8,684 bases of DNA. Source: Planctomycetota bacterium. GTDB lineage: Bacteria > Planctomycetota > Phycisphaerae > WQYP01. Numbering within the stretch: the first letter of the stretch is position 1; each line of letters begins with the position of its first letter. The stretch covers positions 1 through 8,684 of the forward strand of contig JAJZCU010000063.1 in NCBI GenBank assembly GCA_021828935.1. The letters are read 5' to 3'. Below, one piece after another: positions 4,111-8,684 of the stretch. The position numbers and the translations under genes are program-made. The notes under the pieces are model-generated. The model was given only the letters and a program-made list of their open reading frames with translations, was not told the DNA's origin and did not search any database.

Positions 4111-6798
4111 TCACGACAAATGCACTGGGTCCACATCCACCACCGATGCGCTGGCCAGTCGCGTGAAAACCTGCCGCTGCCGCAGCACTGCCAGCAGCTT
4201 TTGCAGCGGCACAGCGCTTTGGGCAAACAGAATGATTTCCGACCGGTACAGTTCCACCAGCCGCTCCATGGGCGGCGGCTGTGGGCCATGCCAGCGAATT
4301 TGCAGGGCGTAGCGGCTGGCGATGGCCTGGATGTTCCGCATTAATAATTCCGCATCCTGCGTGACCCGTTCGTGCTGCTTGTGCGACAATACCAGCCGCA
4401 CCATGCGGCCGAACGGCGGGTAGCCAAATTCCTTGCGATGCGCCAGTTCCCCCCCCACAAATGCTTCATAATCATGGTTGCACGCATGCATGATCGCCGG
4501 TTCCTGCGGCTGATATGTCTGCACCACCACCACGCCGCGCTCTTTGGCCCGGCCGCTGCGGCCGGCCACCTGGCACACCAACTGAAAGGTGCGTTCGGCG
4601 GCGCGGAAGTCCGGGGCGGTCATGGCCAGGTCGGAATTCAGCACCCCCACCAGCGCCACGTTCGGAAAGTCCAGCCCTTTGGCGATCATTTGCGTGCCAA
4701 TGATGACATCCAGCCCGCCATCGGCGAATTTTTGCAACGTGCGCTGATAATCAATGGCGTCGCGCATGGAATCGCTATCCATACGGGCCAGGCGCAGGTT
4801 TGGAAATTTCCGTAACAATTCGTCCTCAGCCCGCTGCGTCCCCTGGCCCAAATGCGTAAGTTTGGCCTTGCACAATGGGCACAGTCCCGGCAATACCTGA
4901 CTGGTCAGGCAGTAATGGCACTGCACCACGCCGTAGCGTTCTTCAAAACCGGACCGCCCCGCGCCCGGCTGGGCCGCGGGCGCCTCGGCCGCTTCATGCG
5001 TGCGATGCACCACCATGGTGGCGTCGCAATTTTCGCACATCAGCACCCATTCACAGCGCGGGCACATGCAGTAATGGGCGTAGCCGCGCCGGTTTAACAA
5101 CAAAAGGGCCTGCTTGCCCCGGTCCAGGGTTTGCTTTAAGTGATGTTCCAGCACGGTTGATAAAATATGAAGTCCGCGCCGCAGACGCGATTGTTCCTTC
5201 ATGTCCACCGTGAGCACCTGCGGCATTTGCGTGCCCGATGGCCGCGTGCGCATGGAAAGCAGTTGATAATGCCCGTTGCCGCCCCGGGCATTATGCCAGG
5301 TTTCCAGGGCCGGCGTGGCGGAGCCCAAGAGCACCGGAACGTTGAGCATTTGCCCCCGGCGGATGGCCACATCCCGGCCATGGTAACGCGGATTGGAATC
5401 TTGTTTGTATGAACCGTCGTGCTCCTCATCAACCACGATCAGGCCGATGTTATCCGCCGGGGCAAAAATGGCCGACCGGGCCCCCACAATCACCTGCGCC
5501 CACCCGCTGGCAATGGCGTGCCAATGCTGGTGGCGCTGCGAATCGCGCAGGCCGCTGTGCAGCACGGCCACGCGGGCGAAGCGCCGGGTGAAGCGGCGGA
5601 CGGTCTGCGGCGTTAACGAAATTTCCGGCACCAGCACAATGGCCCGCCTGCCTTGTTTAACAATCTCCTCAATGGCGCGAATGTAGACTTCCGTTTTGCC
5701 CGACCCCGTGACGCCGTGAATGAGTTTCACGCAAAACCCGCCGCCCGCGACGGCGGCATTGATTGCTTCCAGGGCGGTTTGCTGTTCGGGGCTTAATACA
5801 AAAGCGCCGGCATCGCTGGCGACATCGGCTGGTGGCGGGATGGCGGAGGCCAGCGCGGCCGCAACGGCGTCGGCGTGGGCGTCGGCATCTGGTTGGGCGG
5901 CGGCGCTGGCACCGGGATCGGCAGATACAGCGGCGGGATGTGGTTCCGCGGGTGCGCCCGCCGCTGCTGTAGGCGTTGCCATCGTCGCTGCCGCGGGCAT
6001 TTCCGGAAACACAATTTGCTTTTCAAACCGTACAATGCCCTTTTCCGCCAACCGCCGCAGCATGGGCCGGGCCAATTGCGTGGCCGCCATCACCGCCGCC
6101 TCTTCGCGCGGCCCGTCGCGCAGGCATTGGGCCACCGCGCCATAGGCCTGTCTGGCTTTGGGTGATAACTTGATATTGGCGCTGAACGTTTCCACGTCAC
6201 GCGCTTCGGCCTTGAGGTGCAGCAACAGGCGCGTGGGCAATCGCGTGTTGCGTTTCACCGCCGCGGGCACCATGCACGAAAGCGTCACCCCCACCGGCGC
6301 CGCATAATACCGGCTGATCCAGGAGGCCAGGTCAAGCAAGTCCACCGGAACCGGCAGCACTTCGCTCAACACATCTTTAATATCTTTTATCGGGGAAGGC
6401 GGCCGGGACATTGGGGCACGCCGCCGGCGCGGGGCCAGCGCGGTGTCCAATGCGTTTTCGGGCGAATCTTCGTCACCAAAATCGAACAACGCGGCGGCAT
6501 CTTCGGTGTTGTGCTGAGCCGCGGTGGCCTTTGCATCGGTGGCGGCGCGTTTTCTGGCTAGAAATGCCGGCGTTTCATGCGTTAGCGCGATCACGGTGCC
6601 AGTTGCGGAATGATTCCCCCGGCCCAGCGGCACGGTCACGCGCGACCCACGATGCACATCGGCCAGCAAATCCGACGGCACGGTATACGTAAGTTCGCTG
6701 TCGATCCGCTGGTCCACCGCCACCACCGCGTACAACGGCTGATCGACTGAAGCGACATCCATTTCCGGCTGAGGCATGACAAGCGTTTCCATGGGCAT
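4111..6798 (-). CDS. priA: Primosomal replication-restart helicase PriA
   Basis: Superfamily 2 3'-5' DNA helicase that recognises abandoned forks and reloads the replicative helicase. The N-terminal 3'-DNA-binding domain (YAVVAVDQRIDSELTYTVP, GSRVTVPLGRG) is followed by a winged-helix region, then Walker A GVTGSGKT (5692-5715), VPEISLTPQ, DEEH (5419-5430), GSATPALET, a zinc-binding region (4870-5064), GTQMIAKG and QVAGRSGRAKERG, and the typical end DVDPVHLS. All eight zinc cysteines are present as four CxxC pairs. At about 890-910 residues it is longer than E. coli PriA (732), owing to inserts at about 6388-6552, 5803-6000 and 4933-5004. The start is uncertain: the frame opens at GTG 6852, with ATGs at 6843, 6822, 6798, 6792, 6777 and 6762. 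If the TGCTATAAT box at 6799-6807 is the promoter, 6777 or 6762 is right. Homology begins only after 6762. Confidence 0.96.
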   Translation of the reverse strand: MPMETLVMPQPEMDVASVDQPLYAVVAVDQRIDSELTYTVPSDLLADVHRGSRVTVPLGRGNHSATGTVIALTHETPAFLARKRAATDAKATAAQHNTEDAAALFDFGDEDSPENALDTALAPRRRRAPMSRPPSPIKDIKDVLSEVLPVPVDLLDLASWISRYYAAPVGVTLSCMVPAAVKRNTRLPTRLLLHLKAEARDVETFSANIKLSPKARQAYGAVAQCLRDGPREEAAVMAATQLARPMLRRLAEKGIVRFEKQIVFPEMPAAATMATPTAAAGAPAEPHPAAVSADPGASAAAQPDADAHADAVAAALASAIPPPADVASDAGAFVLSPEQQTALEAINAAVAGGGFCVKLIHGVTGSGKTEVYIRAIEEIVKQGRRAIVLVPEISLTPQTVRRFTRRFARVAVLHSGLRDSQRHQHWHAIASGWAQVIVGARSAIFAPADNIGLIVVDEEHDGSYKQDSNPRYHGRDVAIRRGQMLNVPVLLGSATPALETWHNARGGNGHYQLLSMRTRPSGTQMPQVLTVDMKEQSRLRRGLHILSTVLEHHLKQTLDRGKQALLLLNRRGYAHYCMCPRCEWVLMCENCDATMVVHRTHEAAEAPAAQPGAGRSGFEERYGVVQCHYCLTSQVLPGLCPLCKAKLTHLGQGTQRAEDELLRKFPNLRLARMDSDSMRDAIDYQRTLQKFADGGLDVIIGTQMIAKGLDFPNVALVGVLNSDLAMTAPDFRAAERTFQLVCQVAGRSGRAKERGVVVVQTYQPQEPAIMHACNHDYEAFVGGELAHRKEFGYPPFGRMVRLVLSHKQHERVTQDAELLMRNIQAIASRYALQIRWHGPQPPPMERLVELYRSEIILFAQSAVPLQKLLAVLRQRQVFTRLASASVVDVDPVHLS

Positions 6799-6807
6799 AT
6801 TATAGCA
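6799..6807 (-). promoter_or_regulatory. Extended -10 element upstream of priA
   Basis: On the - strand TGCTATAAT matches the extended -10 consensus TGnTATAAT exactly. No good -35 lies 16-18 nt upstream, which extended -10 promoters tolerate. Transcription would begin near 6792, inside the longest priA reading frame, and would rule out the far upstream start codons. Confidence 0.45.
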
Positions 6808-6903
6808 GAGATACCCTAACATTTCCCTACCTGGGCCGAACATCCATGCCACCCTAATCCATTCGTCTCACTCCGCCCGTCCCCTGGGCGTTCTCCCTTC
6901 GTA

Positions 6904-6929
6904 CTCGGCGCTCTCCACGCCTCAGCGTT
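6904..6929 (+). repeat. 9/8/9-nt-period degenerate array, CTCAGCG type
   Basis: The units are CTCGGCGCT, CTCCACGC and CTCAGCGTT, then TCTTTTAA. It is 22/26 identical to the array at 2100-2125 and in the same orientation. It occupies the 185-bp gap between the aminotransferase stop and the priA frame, where nothing else recognisable is seen. Confidence 0.75.
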
Positions 6930-7037
6930 TCTTTTAATTCGCCGGTGCGATGCCGTGCCCCCTGGGCCCACAAAGCGTGTCGAAAGCTTCCCACCATATT
7001 CCCATCATCCGCCGTCCCCCGTCCGGCAGTGGCCAAT

Positions 7038-8177
7038 CTACGCCCCCCGTGTCTGCGCAATGGCCTTGTTCAATTGCAGCACCACCATTTCGCAGTCGTT
7101 GGCCGTTAAATGATTGTGAAATGGCAGCGCCACGGTGCGGTCGCTGGCGTATTCGGTCACCGGATAATCGCCGGGTTTGTAGCCCATTTCTTCCTGGTAA
7201 AACGGCTGCAGATGGATCGGCGGGAAGTAATTCGAACAGCCGATGTTGCACTTGCGCAACTGCTGCAAAATCGCGTCGCGATCGGTCACCGTGAAATCGT
7301 CGGTAAGCCGCACCACAAACACAAACCAGCTCATGGCGGTATCTTTATCGATGGTGGGCAGCACGATATGCGGATTGTCTAATAACAACTGAACATATTG
7401 GTGCGCCACGCGCTGCCGCTGGGTGATGATTTCCTCCAGGCGTTGCATTTGCGCCACGCCAATGGCGGCGTGAATGTCCGACAGCCGGTAGTTGTAGCCC
7501 AGGCGGTGATGCGCCAGCCAGCCCCCGCCGCCGTGCCGGCCCTGGTTGCGCAGACTGCGGCAGGTTTCGGCCAGTTCGCGGTCGTTGGTGACGATCATCC
7601 CCCCTTCGCCGGTGGTTATTTGTTTATTGGGATAAAATGCGAACACGCCGCAGCGGCCGAATGTGCCGGCCTTTTTTTCCTTGTACGCGCTGCCCAGGGC
7701 TTCGCAGGCGTCTTCCACCAGCGGCAATTCGTGCCGGGCGGCAATCGCAGCAATGTCATTCATGGACGCCGGGTTGCCAAACGCTTCCACCGCCAGAATG
7801 GCCTTGGTGCGGGGCGTGATGACGGCCGAAACCTTTTCCGGGTCCATGTTCATGGTTCGCGAGTCAATGTCAACAAACACCGGCCGGGCGCCGGTCATCA
7901 AAATGCTGTTGGCGCTGGCGATAAACGAAAATGGCGTCGTGATCACCTCGTCGCCGCGACCAACGTCCAGCCCCAGCAGACAGCAGTGCAGGCCGGCGGT
8001 ACCGCTGGAAACCGCCACCGCTTCCCGCGTGCCTAAGTATTGCCGAAACTGGCTTTCAAATTCCGGAATGCGCGGGCCCAGCGAAAGATGCCCCGATTGC
8101 ATCACTTCCACGACGGCTTGAATCTCGGCGGCCGTGATGTCAGGGCTGGACAATGGAATTCCGTGCGCTTTACTCAT
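7038..8177 (-). CDS. DegT/DnrJ/EryC1/StrS-family PLP-dependent sugar aminotransferase
   Basis: Cytoplasmic fold-type I PLP enzyme that normally converts a keto-sugar nucleotide to an amino-sugar nucleotide with glutamate as amino donor, feeding surface polysaccharide or glycan synthesis. It has 379 residues from ATG 8177, the usual family length. Visible motifs are GPRIPEFESQF, SSGTAGLH (phosphate contact, about 57-64), DEVITTPFSF, GARPVFVDID, the PLP-ring Asp in EDACEALGS (about 156), the Schiff-base Lys in FYPNKQITTGEGGM (about 185), NYRLSDI and NYFPPIHLQPFY. The frame is open to 8285, but the extra 36 residues resemble nothing in the family and cross a strong dyad at 8207-8244. ATG 8177 is preceded by AAGGA 10 nt upstream. 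It is divergent from rpsD and followed by priA after a gap holding a repeat array. The exact sugar (perosamine, 4-amino-4,6-dideoxy or other) cannot be assigned. Confidence 0.94.
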   Translation of the reverse strand: MSKAHGIPLSSPDITAAEIQAVVEVMQSGHLSLGPRIPEFESQFRQYLGTREAVAVSSGTAGLHCCLLGLDVGRGDEVITTPFSFIASANSILMTGARPVFVDIDSRTMNMDPEKVSAVITPRTKAILAVEAFGNPASMNDIAAIAARHELPLVEDACEALGSAYKEKKAGTFGRCGVFAFYPNKQITTGEGGMIVTNDRELAETCRSLRNQGRHGGGGWLAHHRLGYNYRLSDIHAAIGVAQMQRLEEIITQRQRVAHQYVQLLLDNPHIVLPTIDKDTAMSWFVFVVRLTDDFTVTDRDAILQQLRKCNIGCSNYFPPIHLQPFYQEEMGYKPGDYPVTEYASDRTVALPFHNHLTANDCEMVVLQLNKAIAQTRGA

Positions 8178-8206
8178 GGGCGTTGCGTCCTTGACCTTAG
8201 GCAATA

Positions 8207-8244
8207 CATGCGGCAATGTAGCATTTGTCGCACATTTCCGCACG
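8207..8244 (-). promoter_or_regulatory. Strong dyad upstream of the aminotransferase
   Basis: CATGCGGCAATGT (8207-8219) and ACATTTCCGCACG (8232-8244) can pair over 13 positions with one mismatch and one G-U wobble, around a 12-nt loop. The dyad lies about 30 nt upstream of ATG 8177. On the - strand TGCTACATT (8223-8215), a possible extended -10, sits in the loop and one arm. It could be an operator or a leader hairpin. A second small dyad, TTGCA-G-TGCAA, lies at 8254-8264. Confidence 0.45.
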
Positions 8245-8295
8245 CCACGCCGGTTGCAGTGCAATGGAAATGATCGTTGTACCATTTTTATCGGC

Positions 8296-8323
8296 TTGAC
8301 TAAAGTCCCGCGATTGCTATTCT
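8296..8323 (+). promoter_or_regulatory. Promoter of rpsD
   Basis: The -35 is TTGACT (8296-8301) and the -10 is TATTCT (8318-8323), with a 16-nt spacer. TGC directly before the -10 makes it an extended -10. It implies a leader of about 105 nt before ATG 8437, long enough for S4 autoregulation. The leader shows short inverted repeats (CACG/CGTG at 8391-8402) and a repeated ACCATTGC (8333-8340, 8404-8411), but no fold I can name. Confidence 0.6.
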
Positions 8324-8436
8324 AAAACGCTTACCATTGCCGAGAAGGCCCACATCCACCGTGATGAGGGTACGCCGGCTTAGCATCAGGCACGGCTGCG
8401 TGAACCATTGCGCACCGGCCAAACCATGGAGTCTTC

Positions 8437-8684
8437 ATGTCCCGATATTTAGGTCCAAAGGTACGTTTGTCGCGCCGTCTGGGCGTGGCCGTCGCCGATC
8501 TTCCCAAGCACAATAAAACGGAATTTGTCGCCCCCGGCATGCACGGGATTCGCGGGCAGCGGTTGTCTGAATATGGCATTCGCCTGCGCGAAAAGCAACG
8601 CATGAAAGCCCATTACAGCGTGCTGGAAAAGCAGTTTCGCCGGTACATGGCCGTCGCCAAGAAGGCCAAGGGCAACACCGCTGT
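8437..8684 (+). CDS. rpsD: 30S ribosomal protein S4, 5' part
   Basis: Primary 16S rRNA-binding protein that nucleates 30S assembly; in several bacteria it also represses its own operon. The 82 complete codons before the right edge begin MSRYLGPKVRLSRRLGVAV and contain the family signatures APGMHGIRGQRLSEYGIRLREKQ and SVLEKQFRRYM. This covers the N-terminal domain; the S4 RNA-binding domain lies beyond the edge. The N-terminal part has no cysteines, so it is the zinc-free form. ATG 8437 is supported by GGAG ending 5 nt upstream and by the family's usual N-terminus. An ATG at 8426 is in another frame. It is transcribed away from the aminotransferase, with no ribosomal protein gene on its upstream side. 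Confidence 0.96.
   Translation, partial: MSRYLGPKVRLSRRLGVAVADLPKHNKTEFVAPGMHGIRGQRLSEYGIRLREKQRMKAHYSVLEKQFRRYMAVAKKAKGNTA

Noticed and set aside
3756..4289. 177-codon - strand frame and its opposite-strand partners across the gap after priA
   Set aside because: They overlap the 3' end of priA in the wrong frame, include hairpins and the tandem duplication, and give Arg/Pro/Trp-rich nonsense-like peptides.
1402..6929. CRISPR array
   Set aside because: The short-period repeats are degenerate, have no unique spacers between conserved 24-40-nt repeats, and no cas gene is present.
6854..7060. 68-codon - strand frame between the aminotransferase and priA
   Set aside because: It overlaps the aminotransferase end and its Arg/Glu-rich part is a translation of the 9-nt repeat array.
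7038..8177. Assignment to a specific sugar such as perosamine synthase
   Set aside because: Family motifs fix the chemistry but not the substrate, and no neighbouring dehydratase or acyltransferase narrows it.
8331..8603. 90-codon - strand frame opposite rpsD
   Set aside because: It is antisense to a clear ribosomal protein gene and its promoter region; an expected shadow frame.

Overview
The window is a GC-rich bacterial segment with five protein genes and unusually repeat-laden intergenic DNA. On the + strand are the 3' part of a GT3 (eukaryote-type) glycogen synthase that runs off the left edge and the 5' part of rpsD (ribosomal protein S4) that runs off the right edge. Between them, all on the - strand, lie a membrane-bound undecaprenyl-phosphate sugar phosphotransferase, primosomal helicase PriA and a PLP-dependent sugar aminotransferase of the DegT/DnrJ/EryC1/StrS family. 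No rRNA, tRNA, CRISPR array, transposase or phage gene is visible.

The organism cannot be named from this sequence alone. A GT3 glycogen synthase, polysaccharide genes scattered among housekeeping genes, and intergenic strings of CTCTGCG/ATCCGCG type fit the Planctomycetota-Verrucomicrobiota-Lentisphaerota neighbourhood best. This is inference from remembered patterns, not a search result.

Layout: 2-1252 GT3 glycogen synthase C-terminal part (+); 1253-2196 a gene-poor stretch with stem-loops, degenerate 9-nt-period repeats, a nested pair of inverted repeats and one doubtful 44-codon ORF; 2197-3594 polyprenyl-phosphate sugar phosphotransferase (-) with a good promoter at 3632-3660; 3661-4110 a second gene-poor stretch with hairpins, one repeat array and a perfect 17-bp tandem duplication; 4111 to about 6798 priA (-); 6853-7037 a short gap with another repeat array; 7038-8177 sugar aminotransferase (-); 8178-8436 a divergent regulatory region with a strong dyad and the rpsD promoter; 8437-8684 rpsD (+).

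The phosphotransferase loads the first sugar phosphate onto the lipid carrier, and the aminotransferase most likely makes an amino-sugar nucleotide. Both therefore point to a surface polysaccharide or exopolysaccharide, while the GT3 enzyme stores glucose as glycogen. PriA and S4 are housekeeping genes. Gaps and separate promoter candidates suggest that most genes here are transcribed singly. The most interesting signals are non-coding: six arrays of a degenerate 9-nt-period repeat, found in three gaps and in no gene, and a 13-position dyad overlapping a possible -10 element upstream of the aminotransferase.
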